This document shows, piece after piece, positions 37,221 to 47,028 of a DNA stretch of 64,000 nucleotides (the stretch's first letter is position 1; each line of letters starts with the position of its first letter). The DNA is from Methylobacter sp. KS41 (GTDB lineage: Bacteria > Pseudomonadota > Gammaproteobacteria > Methylococcales > Methylomonadaceae): the NCBI GenBank assembly GCA_002862125.1, contig PHSP01000003.1, forward strand, positions 310,001-374,000, read 5' to 3'. Position numbers and translations under genes: made by a program. The notes beneath the pieces were generated by a model, which had not been told where the DNA came from, searched no databases, and worked only from the letters and a program-made list of their open reading frames with translations.

Positions 37221-39166
37221 CCCAGGGCGTATCAGTTCTTGAAAACATAAATAAATGGATCAGCCTTGGCTGGTTGAGTCATTTGGACAGAGCTTTTGTA
37301 CGTTTTCTGCTGGACCAGGAGGCTGATGCTAGTGATCTCGTGCTATGGGCGGGGGCTCTGGTCAGCCATCAATTGGGCCGGGGTGAAGTATATCTGGATA
37401 TTGAAAAACTCTGTCAACAACCCGGATTAACGCTGGCCATTCCCGGCGATGATGACTGGCAGTCTGCGGTTTGCGAAGAGCATGCCGAATTATCGGCGTT
37501 TAAAGCCTATAACCTTGAGCAGTGGAAAACGGCGCTGAGCCACTCATCGCTCACCGCTCCGGGAAACGGCGGAACGCCACTGGTTTTGGAAGGCAACCGC
37601 CTGTATTTGCGGCGTTATTGGCGGTATCAGCAAATACTGGAAAAATCGATTCAGCAGCGCTTGCAGCCAATCAGAGACAATCCGCCAGAAGCATTGCAGG
37701 AACAATTACAGACTTTGTTTCCGGTTAGCCCCGAAAATCCGGACTGGCAGAAAATCGCCTGCGTGCTGGCGTTACGCGCCCGCTTTACCGTTATTACCGG
37801 GGGACCCGGTACGGGTAAAACCACGACGTTGACCAAGCTTTTGGCCTTGCTGATAAAGCTGGCTAACGACGAATTCAGCCATGCCCGCAAACTCAGCATT
37901 TTGCTGGCGGCGCCTACCGGTAAAGCGGCGGCTCGGGTCAGCGAGTCGATCAGCAAGGCTTTGGAAAAACTGGATATCTCTGACGATATTAAGCAGTGCA
38001 TCCCTAAAAAGGCGAGCACTCTGCATCGGTTGTTGGGCAGCCGGCATGACTCGCGGCGGTATCTCCATCATCGAAATAACCCTTTGGCGGCTGACATGGT
38101 GATTGTCGATGAAGCCTCAATGATCGATTTGGAGATGATGGCGTCACTGCTGGATGCTTTGCCGGATTCCACCAGCTTGATTCTGCTGGGTGATAAGGAT
38201 CAATTGGCTTCCGTCGAAGCCGGTTCGGTAATGGGCGATTTATGTCTCGGCGCTGAAAAAATGGCCTACGATCAACAAACCCTGGGATGGATTCAGCCAT
38301 ATATTGACGAAGTTCTGATAGAACCGGTCTTAGCAGGCTCCGCCATTAACCAGCAAACCATCATGCTTCGCTATAGTTATCGTTTTGGCGAGCATAGCGG
38401 CATCGGTCAACTGTCCAAGGCGGTCAATTCCGGTAATGCTGAAAAGGCTGAAGCCATTTTAACTGACCTTTGCAAATTTAAGGATCTCGGCCGGGTATTG
38501 TTGAATGATCCAGCCGATAGCTGTTTAAAACGGCTGGTATCAGTAAATGCCGGGCTATCGGACGATGGCATGCCTAATGGTCGTCAAGGCTATGGTTATT
38601 ATCTTGATGTTATCAGGAACAAACGTCCCACGGATAACACTCAATGCCAGCAATGGGCCAGACAAGTCATGGAAGCGTTTGATGCTTTTCAGGTTCTCTG
38701 CGCCCTGCGCCGAGGCCCATGGGGCGTCAATGGCCTGAATCAGCGGATAGAGCAGTGGCTGTTTCCTGACCAAAAGCCGTCCCTCTGGTATGAAGGACGG
38801 CCGGTTATGATCACGCGCAACGATTACAATTTGGGGTTAATGAACGGCGATGTGGGTATTACCCTTAAGGACAGCAACGGGAAGCTGCGGGTGGCATTTC
38901 CGGCTGAAGACTTGCACGATGAGTTGAAGATTCTTTGGGTCTCGCCGATGCGGCTACCTGATGTGGAAACTGCTTTTGCCATTACCGTGCATAAATCTCA
39001 AGGTTCCGAATATAACCATGTCGCACTCATCCTGCCTGAAACCAGAAGCCCTGTACTGACCAGGGAACTGGTCTATACCGCCATTACCAGGGCAAAAGAA
39101 AACTTCACATTGCTGGAAAGCCGTGCACAGGTTTTTAAGCAAGCTATTTTAACATCCTGTAAATAA
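37217..39166 (+). CDS. recD: Exodeoxyribonuclease V subunit alpha (RecD)
   Basis: A 649-residue 5'-3' helicase subunit of RecBCD, last gene of the recCBD unit. The N-terminal RecD-interaction part (1-130) is followed by helicase motifs: Walker A VITGGPGTGKTTTLTKLLAL near residue 195, APTGKAAARVSES (motif Ia), MVIVDEASMIDLEMM (motif II, about 295), LLGDKDQLASVEAGSVMGDL (motif III) and FAITVHKSQGSEYNHVALIL then LVYTAITRAKENFTLL near the C-terminus. The length is close to E. coli RecD (608). No gene follows on the same strand for 640 bases, so the operon probably ends here, though no terminator hairpin with a T tract is evident. Confidence 0.96.
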   Translation: MTQGVSVLENINKWISLGWLSHLDRAFVRFLLDQEADASDLVLWAGALVSHQLGRGEVYLDIEKLCQQPGLTLAIPGDDDWQSAVCEEHAELSAFKAYNLEQWKTALSHSSLTAPGNGGTPLVLEGNRLYLRRYWRYQQILEKSIQQRLQPIRDNPPEALQEQLQTLFPVSPENPDWQKIACVLALRARFTVITGGPGTGKTTTLTKLLALLIKLANDEFSHARKLSILLAAPTGKAAARVSESISKALEKLDISDDIKQCIPKKASTLHRLLGSRHDSRRYLHHRNNPLAADMVIVDEASMIDLEMMASLLDALPDSTSLILLGDKDQLASVEAGSVMGDLCLGAEKMAYDQQTLGWIQPYIDEVLIEPVLAGSAINQQTIMLRYSYRFGEHSGIGQLSKAVNSGNAEKAEAILTDLCKFKDLGRVLLNDPADSCLKRLVSVNAGLSDDGMPNGRQGYGYYLDVIRNKRPTDNTQCQQWARQVMEAFDAFQVLCALRRGPWGVNGLNQRIEQWLFPDQKPSLWYEGRPVMITRNDYNLGLMNGDVGITLKDSNGKLRVAFPAEDLHDELKILWVSPMRLPDVETAFAITVHKSQGSEYNHVALILPETRSPVLTRELVYTAITRAKENFTLLESRAQVFKQAILTSCK

Positions 39167-39806
39167 AGCTCGACAAAGCGAGGAAAATTCTGGGCGTAGA
39201 CTAAGTCCAGCGTAAATTAGCAAATAAAAAAATCTTGGTAAATTGACCAAGGTCTAAAATCATTTTGAGCTAGTGAGCAGGATTGAGAAAGTAAATGCCG
39301 CAATTAGAAAAACCGGGAGTCAGCACATGCAGTTGGAGATGTTGTTGAACGTTTAAAGAATCGGCTCGTCTTGATCACATGTGAAGATGAAGAACGTGGC
39401 ATGAGTTGGTGCGAACCTAAGCTCACAAACTTCATTTTCTCAACACAGAACTGCATCTGACAGCTTCAAAAAATAATCTCGATTGATTCAAATATTGAAA
39501 GATGGCTTACGACCTCTTTGTTACCGTTTAATCCAGATTTCCGAATGGCAAATTTCCCAAGGAAAGCTGACAGTCAAAATGATGCGTGATTAAGCGGCAG
39601 ATGTATCAGGGAGGGAGCGGCACAAACCATAGGATTTTCATGTTGAAACCGGGACTGACAGGCGTGAAGGCAAACTCTGCAAGATAGGGTTTTCGTCATA
39701 TTTTATGTTGCAGCCGTCCTTGCCTTAATCAAACACCCAACAGACTGTCACAACATGACAACAACTTAAATTCTGCAAGACCGAACTTGCAAGAGCATAT
39801 CTTCAA
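39167..39806. other. Intergenic region between recD and the RND operon
   Basis: About 640 bases between the convergent recD gene and the efflux operon. No frame longer than about 60 codons and nothing recognised on either strand. It may be the residue of a lost gene. Confidence 0.5.
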
Positions 39807-41246
39807 CTACTGCCAACCACCGCCGAGCGATTTATAAAGATTCACCATCGCGATCATTTGCATCTGTTTCGTGTCAATTAGATCCCTTTTGGCATCCAAG
39901 GCATCCCTTTGCGTCAATAAAACATCCAAATAGTGCGTGCGCGCAGACAGAAATAGTTGGATAGAAACATCGATTGATTGAACCAGCGAGCCCACCTGCT
40001 TACTCTTAAGCTGATAGTTTTTATCCAGATTATCTATATTCGAAAGCTGATTAGCTACTTCCATATAAGCTTTAATAATGCTTTGCTCATATTCATAAGC
40101 CGCCTGTATCTGTTTAGCATTTGCGTTTTTATATTCTGCTATGATGGCATTCTTGTTTACCAGTGGAGCTACCATCTCTCCAGCGATATAAGCAGCGAGT
40201 GACTCAGGTGTATTGACTAGGTATTTAAGAGCGAATGCTTCAAATCCGACTCCGGCTTTTATGCCAAAGGACGGGTAGAAGTTAGCCCTCGCCACATCAA
40301 TATTCAAATTGGCCGCCGAAAGCTCAAGTTCCGCTTTCCTGATATCGGGCCTGTTTTGTAGCAATTGCGAGGGAATACCTGCCTGAAGCATTTTGGGTTT
40401 GGTATCCATAAAACCGGTTGAAGTTCGCTTGATTGGCTGTGGCGTTCTTCCTAACAGAAAGTTGATTCGATTTTCGACCACTGTAATATGCTGCGTTATT
40501 TCATATTTTCTGCTTTGATTTTTTGCCACTTCAGCTTCGTAACGTTTGACCGCAAGCAAAGTTGTTCTTGCAAACAGCTGTAGTTGCTTGACTATCTTCA
40601 AACCATTTTGCTGAATTTCAATATATTGCCGTATATTCTCAAGCTGATTGTCCAAGGCAACGAGTTCATAGTACGAACTCGCCACCTCAGCGACGAGATT
40701 AGTCACTAAAAAGTTTTTACCTTCAATCGAAGCCATGTACTCCAGCACAGCCACCTGTTTGGCGTTTCTCAATTTTTTCCAAATGTCAATTTCCCAGGTT
40801 GAAAATAACCCAAATTGGTAATCGCCAAGGAAGGTAGGAAATGGTTGGCCAGGTTTAATATCAAGGCTGTTTTCGACCGCGCCATTCCTCGTGTAATCCG
40901 CCGTTTTATCGCCGGCCGCGCCTGCGCCGATATTAACGAAAGGAAGATAGGCCCCTCTACGCGCCTGAATCTCGTTTTGCGCAACGCTAATGCGCTGCAG
41001 TATGATGTTCAGTTCCTTGTTATTGGCGACCGCTATGTTTATTAAGCTCAATAAATTAGGATCATCGAAAAATTCCTTCCATTTCACGGCGGCGGTATTC
41101 GACTTTTGTGTAAGCCCCGGTCTATAGCTACCGGAAAGATTTTGATCGGCCTTTTTGGGTGTCAGTTGCGGAATGCCGCAGGCTTGCAGGATTAGCCCCA
41201 ATACTCCTAACGCCATAAGATGAACAGTTTTAATCTTGATTGTCAT
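39807..41246 (-). CDS. RND efflux outer-membrane lipoprotein (OprM/CusC type)
   Basis: A 479-residue outer-membrane channel of the NodT/OprM type: a lipoprotein signal (VLGLILQAC, lipid-carrying Cys23), then two repeated helical halves of the outer-membrane efflux family. Family marks include YRPGLTQKS and WKEFFDDPNLLSLINIAVAN (about 40-80), QIQARRGAYLPFVNIGAGAAG-like sequence near 110, and GIPSQLLQNRPDIRKAELEL near 295. It should trimerise and receive substrate from the RND pump and adaptor encoded upstream on the same transcript. Its start overlaps the end of the pump gene by 17 bases, which suggests translational coupling. Substrate range unknown. Confidence 0.92.
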   Translation of the reverse strand: MTIKIKTVHLMALGVLGLILQACGIPQLTPKKADQNLSGSYRPGLTQKSNTAAVKWKEFFDDPNLLSLINIAVANNKELNIILQRISVAQNEIQARRGAYLPFVNIGAGAAGDKTADYTRNGAVENSLDIKPGQPFPTFLGDYQFGLFSTWEIDIWKKLRNAKQVAVLEYMASIEGKNFLVTNLVAEVASSYYELVALDNQLENIRQYIEIQQNGLKIVKQLQLFARTTLLAVKRYEAEVAKNQSRKYEITQHITVVENRINFLLGRTPQPIKRTSTGFMDTKPKMLQAGIPSQLLQNRPDIRKAELELSAANLNIDVARANFYPSFGIKAGVGFEAFALKYLVNTPESLAAYIAGEMVAPLVNKNAIIAEYKNANAKQIQAAYEYEQSIIKAYMEVANQLSNIDNLDKNYQLKSKQVGSLVQSIDVSIQLFLSARTHYLDVLLTQRDALDAKRDLIDTKQMQMIAMVNLYKSLGGGWQ

Positions 41247-44200
41247 TTGGGCCGTAGTGATAAGTTTCGGTTAACGGGTCAAGGTCTTCGTTTTTAATTA
41301 AGGCTTTTCCTTCTATGATTTTGGCAAAGATATAATAAAGTCCCGGAATAAGGATGACGCCAAACACGGTGCCGAACAGCATACCGCCCAGGGAAGCGGT
41401 GCCAATGGTTCTGTTACCGACCGCTCCCGCCCCCGTTGCCATCGCCAAGGGTATCAATCCGGCTATAAACGCAAAGGAAGTCATCAAAATCGGCCGGAAA
41501 CGCGCTTGCGCGCCCGCAATCGCCGCCTCTTTAACCGTCATGCCTTGGGCTTGCTTCTGCACCGCGAATTCCACAATCAATACCGCGTTTTTGCCGAGCA
41601 AGCCAATGAGCATCACCATCCCCAGTTGGGAATAGACATCGTTGGCAAGACCCAATTCTTTCAGCAGGAAAAAAGCGCCGAAAATACCGGGAGGCAGCGA
41701 ACATAACACGACTAACGGCAACATAAAACTTTCGTACTGCGCGGCTAGCACCAGATAGACAAACACGATAACGACCACGAAGATCTCTAGCGATTCAGTA
41801 CCCCGGCGGGCTTCGTCAAAAGTCAAGCCTTCCCAGGCTACGTCAAACCCTGTTGGTAAAACTTCAGCGGCGACTTCCTGGATCGCCTTGATGGCCGCGC
41901 CGGTGGTATAACCGCTTGCGGGTTCGGCGCGGATCGCCGCCGAGTTGTAGAGGTTATAGCGGGTGATCTCGTTGGGGCCCTGCTTTTTCACCATGGTCAT
42001 GAAGGCGGAGTAGGGCACCATCTCGCCCTTATCATTTTTCACGAAGTACTTCAAAACATCTGAAGGAAAGCGCCGGAATTCAGGCAGGGCTTGAGCATAG
42101 ACCTTGAAAAAGTTATTGAAGCGAATAAAGCCCTGTTCGTAAGTGCTGCCGATCATGATGTCCAGGTTATTCATGGCATTTTCGATGGTAACCCCTTTTT
42201 GCATGGCCAGTTTATTGTCGATGATCAGTTCGTATTGCGGGTAATTGGCCGCATAAAAGGTGAATAATCCGGTCAGCTCTTTGCGTTTGCGCAGCGCATC
42301 CATGAACGTATGGTTAAGTTTGTCGAACTCGAAGTAATCCGTGTCTATGGTCTTGTCCAATAAGCGAAATGCCAACCCGGAAGCCGCGCCGTAACCCGGC
42401 ACTGCCGGGGGTTGGAAAAACTCGATGACCGCGCCGAAGTCATGGGTTTTTTCCTCCAGTTCGTGGATCACTTCCAGAACGGAATGTTTACGCTGCGACC
42501 AATCTTTCAAATTGATGATACACGTGCCGGCGTTGGAACCGCGTCCTTCGGTGAGCACTTCATAGCCTGCCAACGAAGAAACCGATTGCACGCCGTCAAT
42601 TTTTTCGGCTATCACTTCCAACTGCCGCGCCACTTTGTTGGTCACCTCGATGGTTGAGCCGGGCGGTGTTTGGATAATGGCATAAATCATGCCTTGGTCT
42701 TCACCCGGAATAAAGCCGGAAGGCAAGGTTAGACTTACGGTATAAATACCGAAACAAAACCCGCCCAAAACCAAAAATGTTAGTAATCGCCGCATAACGA
42801 CGACATTAAGAATTTTAATATATCGCCCTGTGACCTTTTCAAAAACGGCGTTGAATGCACCGATGAAAAGACTTATCGGCGTTTTCCGTTTCGGTTGCCC
42901 ATGCGTGCTTTTAAGTATCATCGCGCACAGAACAGGCGAAAGTGATAAAGCCACGATTGCCGAAATGACGATCGACGACGACATGGCGATAGCGAACTGC
43001 CGGTAAAATACGCCGACCGGCCCTGACATGAACGCAATAGGGATGAACACCGAAACCATGACCAGCGTGATTGCCACAATGGCGCCGCCGATTTCCACCA
43101 AGACTTTTTTCGACGCGACATAGGGGCTTACGTGTTCAGCTTCCATTTTCGCATGCACCGCTTCGACCACCACGATCGCATCATCGACCACAATACCGAT
43201 GGCCAGCACCAGGGCAAACAGGGTAATGAGATTGATCGAAAGCCCGAACGCCGACATAACGGCGAAGGCCCCGACCAGAGAAACCGGTACCGCGAGGATG
43301 GGGATCAAGGTAGAACGCCAGTCGCCCAGGAAAATAAAGACTACCAAGGAGACCAGCACGAAGGCTTCCGCCAAGGTGTGCAGAACTTTTTCAATGGAAG
43401 CGTCAACGAATCGCGATACATCGTAATTGATTTCGTAGTCCATGCCTTCGGGGAAAGTTTTTTTCAACTCTTTCAATTTTTCCTTCACATCCTCAATTAT
43501 CTTGCTGGCATTAGTGCCGTAGTTTTGCTTAAGCACCATCGACGCCGAAGGGAACGAATCTTTATCAGAGTAAATATTATAAAACTCGCTGTTCAGATCG
43601 ACCTTGGCAATGTCTTTAATGCGCAGGATCTCGCCTTCCGGGTCAGCCCGGATGATAATGTCTTCGTATTCTTCCGGTTTGCTGTAGCGCCCTTTATAGA
43701 CCAGCACATATTCTTTGGACTGGGCGGCAATGCCTGTGCTTTGGCCCAGCCGGCCCGCCCGGCCGATTATGCTTTGATTCGCGATGGCCTCCATCACCTC
43801 GTCTATCGAGACGCTATAGGCCCGCATCCGGTCCGGATTCAGCCAAATCCGCATTGCATATTGGCGGGCGCCCAATATTGTTGCTTGAGCGATTCCAAAT
43901 ATGCGTTGAATTTCCGGAAGAACATTGACGTAGGCATAATTAAATAAAAGCTTCTGATCGGCGTTTTTGTCTTTGCTGTAGAGATTGACGTACATGAGCA
44001 TGCTGGGCTGGACGAAGTTCACAATCACGCCTTCCAAGCGCACCAACTCTGGCAATCTGCTCATCATCTGATCCACGCGCGTCTTCACGTTAACCATCGC
44101 GATATTTGGATCAACGCCCAGATTGAAATACACTTGAATGGTCGATTCGCCGGCGCTGGTCGCGTCCGAGGTGATGTATTTCATGCCGGGCACGCCGTTG

Positions 44201-44406
44201 ATGGCGCGTTCGATCATAATCAGGGACGATTTCACCAGTACATCCGCGCTGGCGCCGGGAAACGATAAATTAACAGTCACACGGGGCGGCGCAATATCCG
44301 GAAACTGGGCAATAGGCAAGGTCCGTATCGCCAATATGCCCATGAACAGAAACACGAGCGATAACACAATCGCCATTACAGGTCTTTTGATAAAAATATT
44401 AAACAT
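41230..44406 (-). CDS. RND multidrug-type efflux transporter (AcrB/MexB family)
   Basis: A 1058-residue proton-driven inner-membrane pump of the HAE1 branch: MFNIFIKRPVMAIVLSLVFL at the start, twelve helices in two halves with two large periplasmic loops, the proton-relay acidic pair in LAIGIVVDDAIVVVEAVHAK (helix 4), and the second-half signature LGKNAVLIVEFAVQ. The periplasmic QTPPGSTIEVT and FFQPPAVPGYG stretches fit drug or organic-compound exporters and not heavy-metal CusA types: no Met clusters in the pore regions are seen. Central member of a three-gene operon, adaptor upstream (25 bases) and channel downstream (overlap). The physiological substrate cannot be deduced. Confidence 0.95.
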   Translation of the reverse strand: MFNIFIKRPVMAIVLSLVFLFMGILAIRTLPIAQFPDIAPPRVTVNLSFPGASADVLVKSSLIMIERAINGVPGMKYITSDATSAGESTIQVYFNLGVDPNIAMVNVKTRVDQMMSRLPELVRLEGVIVNFVQPSMLMYVNLYSKDKNADQKLLFNYAYVNVLPEIQRIFGIAQATILGARQYAMRIWLNPDRMRAYSVSIDEVMEAIANQSIIGRAGRLGQSTGIAAQSKEYVLVYKGRYSKPEEYEDIIIRADPEGEILRIKDIAKVDLNSEFYNIYSDKDSFPSASMVLKQNYGTNASKIIEDVKEKLKELKKTFPEGMDYEINYDVSRFVDASIEKVLHTLAEAFVLVSLVVFIFLGDWRSTLIPILAVPVSLVGAFAVMSAFGLSINLITLFALVLAIGIVVDDAIVVVEAVHAKMEAEHVSPYVASKKVLVEIGGAIVAITLVMVSVFIPIAFMSGPVGVFYRQFAIAMSSSIVISAIVALSLSPVLCAMILKSTHGQPKRKTPISLFIGAFNAVFEKVTGRYIKILNVVVMRRLLTFLVLGGFCFGIYTVSLTLPSGFIPGEDQGMIYAIIQTPPGSTIEVTNKVARQLEVIAEKIDGVQSVSSLAGYEVLTEGRGSNAGTCIINLKDWSQRKHSVLEVIHELEEKTHDFGAVIEFFQPPAVPGYGAASGLAFRLLDKTIDTDYFEFDKLNHTFMDALRKRKELTGLFTFYAANYPQYELIIDNKLAMQKGVTIENAMNNLDIMIGSTYEQGFIRFNNFFKVYAQALPEFRRFPSDVLKYFVKNDKGEMVPYSAFMTMVKKQGPNEITRYNLYNSAAIRAEPASGYTTGAAIKAIQEVAAEVLPTGFDVAWEGLTFDEARRGTESLEIFVVVIVFVYLVLAAQYESFMLPLVVLCSLPPGIFGAFFLLKELGLANDVYSQLGMVMLIGLLGKNAVLIVEFAVQKQAQGMTVKEAAIAGAQARFRPILMTSFAFIAGLIPLAMATGAGAVGNRTIGTASLGGMLFGTVFGVILIPGLYYIFAKIIEGKALIKNEDLDPLTETYHYGPNDNQD

Positions 44407-44431
44407 GATTAATCACCGATTGGATAAAAAG

Positions 44432-45517
44432 TCACTCGGTATATAATTCCAACTCTGAGCGAACCTTTTCGGGCGGCCTTAAATCGATCTCCACCTTTTC
44501 TCCAGGATGCACCTTACGTAAACCCTCGATCAAGATCTTGTCATCGTCCTGCAGTCCCTCTTTTACGATAAACAGTTTCGGTATGTCGGCTTCGATCTTG
44601 ATCAGTCTTTGCTCCAGCTTGCCTTCTTTGTTGATGATGTAGACATAGTTTTTATCCATGATTTCGAATACCGCCTCTTGCGGGATCAGCAAAGCGTTTT
44701 TGTAGGGCTTGGCCATTAGGATTGTTCCGGTCTCGCCATGCCTGAGAATTTTGTCCGGGTTAGCGAACAAGGCGCGGAATTCGATATTTCCGGATTTATT
44801 ATCAAAATCGGCTTCAATCGTTTCAATGACACCCGTTTGATTGAAAATCCCGCCATTTGCCATTCTTAGCTGCACTTTTGTGCGAGTTTCGTCCTTTTTG
44901 TGTAACTTATAATCCAGATACTCGGATTCCGGGACGTTGAAATAGACCCACAATTCGCTGATGTCGGAAAGCGTCGTTAACAACGCGCCTTCATCAAGAA
45001 GGCTGCCGATTCTGGCAACGAACTGACCTACAATCCCATCAAAAGGCGCATTTATATCGGTGAAACCCAAGTGGGTTTCCGCCATTTTCACTTCCGCGTT
45101 AGCCTTGTCTAATTTTGCTTTTGCCAAAGCCAATTCATTATCCGATACAATTTTTTGGTCATTCAATCCTTTGGTATTCAGGTATTCAATATTCATGTTG
45201 TTCGCTTCGGCTTTGGCTTTTAGAAGTTCCGCCTGATAAATGTTGGGCATAATTTTGAACATGGGGTGTCCCTTATTCACCAATTGCCCTTCATCCACAA
45301 AAATATTCTGTAAGTAGCCTCTTTCCAAAGCGCGGACCTCAATATGCCTAATGGCATGAATCTGGCAGACATATTCTTTTGTGACGGAAGTGTCTTCACG
45401 GAGCGGCGTAGTCGCCTCCAGTTTAGGAGGTTCTTCCTGTTTCTCGGGTTCTGCTTGATGGCAGCCACTTAATAGAGCAGCGATTAAGCCAAATACTACG
45501 GATACTTTAGTGATCAT
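44432..45517 (-). CDS. RND efflux periplasmic adaptor (membrane fusion) lipoprotein
   Basis: A 361-residue adaptor. A lipoprotein signal (FGLIAALLSGC, Cys19) anchors it in the inner membrane. The lipoyl/barrel-sandwich halves are seen around HIEVRALERGYLQNIFVDEG (60-80) and TDINAPFDGIVGQFVARIG (about 160), separated by a helical hairpin, followed by a beta-barrel domain (LWVYFNVPESEYLDYKLHKK) and the C-terminal membrane-proximal domain (ALLIPQEAVFEIMDKNYVYI). It bridges the RND pump and the outer-membrane channel. It is the first gene of the operon; no adjacent repressor gene (TetR or MarR type) is seen on either side, so local regulation is not evident. Confidence 0.94.
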   Translation of the reverse strand: MITKVSVVFGLIAALLSGCHQAEPEKQEEPPKLEATTPLREDTSVTKEYVCQIHAIRHIEVRALERGYLQNIFVDEGQLVNKGHPMFKIMPNIYQAELLKAKAEANNMNIEYLNTKGLNDQKIVSDNELALAKAKLDKANAEVKMAETHLGFTDINAPFDGIVGQFVARIGSLLDEGALLTTLSDISELWVYFNVPESEYLDYKLHKKDETRTKVQLRMANGGIFNQTGVIETIEADFDNKSGNIEFRALFANPDKILRHGETGTILMAKPYKNALLIPQEAVFEIMDKNYVYIINKEGKLEQRLIKIEADIPKLFIVKEGLQDDDKILIEGLRKVHPGEKVEIDLRPPEKVRSELELYTE

Positions 45518-45674
45518 TTTTTATGGTGTTTAGGGTTGGAAGTACACAAAAAATTGGATTAACCAACATATAAATTATTCTGTAACTGAGGTGAATAATG
45601 TCAAACTGATTAAATAATAAAGCTATTTTATTACTCTATGTTAATGTCACTTAGATGCGCAGAAAATAGTGTAA

Positions 45675-46082
45675 TCATCGCGCCGGCGCACCTGTATATT
45701 TCAAAATTGCTTTTACATCTCTTATGCGGAGGCGGCTACCCTTAATTGACGGCCTTGAATGGGGGCGGCTGTCAAGGTTAACCTGACTTTCGCTAGAAGG
45801 CTGTAAACCTCTCTTGATGGAGTTTGAACCATCGAGTTCAAGACTGATAAGATGATCGGCCCCATATTCTTTAGACGCTCTGATAGTGATTCCAAAACTG
45901 CGGTGAACCTGTTCTTTAATAGCCTTGGGCGCATTCCGGACGGTTTTTGTATAACCCGAAACACTGATAGACCTGGCGTCAGCAGTCAATACATCGCCGG
46001 GTTTTTTCTGAGCATCAGGAACAACGGGCGAGCCAGCCGGACAAGAAGATGTGACAAAAAGAAAGTTCAGAAATAACAACAC
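45675..46082 (-). CDS. Hypothetical secreted protein
   Basis: A 135-codon frame opening with GTG at 46082 and a short hydrophobic stretch followed by SSC (LLFLNFLFVTSSC), a possible lipoprotein signal. The rest is polar and basic: YTKTVRNAPKAIKEQVHRSF and IRDVKAILKYTGAPA are the most structured parts. I recognise no domain. No clear ribosome-binding site precedes the GTG. It lies upstream of the efflux operon on the same strand, separated by 157 bases. It may be real, but base composition and low similarity to any known family leave doubt. Confidence 0.4.
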   Translation of the reverse strand: MLLFLNFLFVTSSCPAGSPVVPDAQKKPGDVLTADARSISVSGYTKTVRNAPKAIKEQVHRSFGITIRASKEYGADHLISLELDGSNSIKRGLQPSSESQVNLDSRPHSRPSIKGSRLRIRDVKAILKYTGAPAR

Positions 46083-46402
46083 TGATTTTGCTGGGATAAT
46101 AGCGAAATGAATAAGTTTGAGAACACTTCTTTCTATAAGTCATATGTTAATAAGATTGATAAGTTTCCGCTTGTTTTTAAATCCACAGAATTATCCTGAT
46201 TTTCGAACAATTCTAGCGCCTTTCATCTGTCAAAGTCCATCCCGCCTAATTATGAATCGAGTTATTGGTTGCCGCAAGAAAACAACTCGATGATTACTTG
46301 ATAAGCATGGATGAGCTGAAACGTGCCTGATTACGTATAAGTTTCAGCAACTTTAAAGGTAATCAGAACTCAAAGGGATAAGGAATCAAAGGAGATAGAG
46401 AA
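46083..46402. other. Intergenic region upstream of the IS1595 remnant
   Basis: About 320 bases. A 30-codon frame (46108-46200) starting MNKFENTSFYKSY ends in a stop and is not recognised. Short inverted repeats are visible (TCGAGTT...AACTCGA near 46256-46294; CTGATTAC...GTAATCAG near 46327-46368), possibly ends of a lost mobile element. Confidence 0.4.
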
Positions 46403-46806
46403 ATGAGCAAAAATAAAGTGCAGTTTCAGACAGGCTATAGCTTGTTGAGTTATTTAAAACGGGGTTGCCAGCCTTAGCGCTTAAGCGACAAACCGGTGTC
46501 TCGTACAATACCGCCTGGAGTATGAAACACAAAATCATGCAGGTAATGAAAGAACGTGATGACAGCAAGCCTTTAAGCGGAATCATTCAATTGGATGATG
46601 TTTATTGGGGTGGCGAGCGTCGCGGCGGAAAAAGAGGCCGGGGCTCCGTCAACAAAGTTCCTTTTGTTGCAGCTGTGTCGCTGAATGAAGAAGGCCATCC
46701 CATTGCGATGAATATGAATGTGGTTAAAGGCTTTCGGCTGACAGAAATATCACGCTGGGCAAAGCAGCATTTACAACCCAGGAGTTTACCTGGATCAACA
46801 CTTTAA
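46403..46806 (+). pseudogene. Decayed IS1595-family transposase
   Basis: The normal start is preserved (46403, after GGAGATAGAGAA): MSKNKVQFQTGYSLLSYLKR, then a stop after GCQP. In another frame, from 46465, the middle of the transposase continues: LALKRQTGVSYNTAWSMKHK, then GIIQLDDVYWGGERRGGKRG (first catalytic Asp) and NKVPFVAAVSLNEEGHPIAM. The end reads WAKQHLQPRS then loses similarity and stops. So the zinc-ribbon N-terminal part is deleted and the C-terminal catalytic residues are missing. The element is dead. Confidence 0.85.
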
Positions 46807-47028
46807 TGGTTCGTTTTCATAATATTCCTGAAAATAAGAGACTACTATCAAGACAGTTGGAATCAAAATCATTTTTGCCCTATTACAGTCTTGAGCTGTG
46901 CCGATATTGGGCGGTCACTTCAGGTTTAGCACTTTTTGTTTGCTACCTGATAGTACGCCCGCATCGGAAATTTCGGTTTTTTCAGGAACGACTACTGCGC
47001 CAAAAATGGCGTTTTTTCAAGGTCGCCT

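Noticed and set aside
43132-43947. A 271-codon plus-strand frame opposite the RND pump gene
   Set aside because: Antisense to a well-supported pump gene, rich in His, Arg and Gln without any domain; a shadow frame.
41230-44406. Heavy-metal (CusA-type) RND pump
   Set aside because: The sequence has the HAE1 type marks and no Met pairs typical of Cu/Ag pumps; the adaptor lacks Met-rich metal-binding parts.
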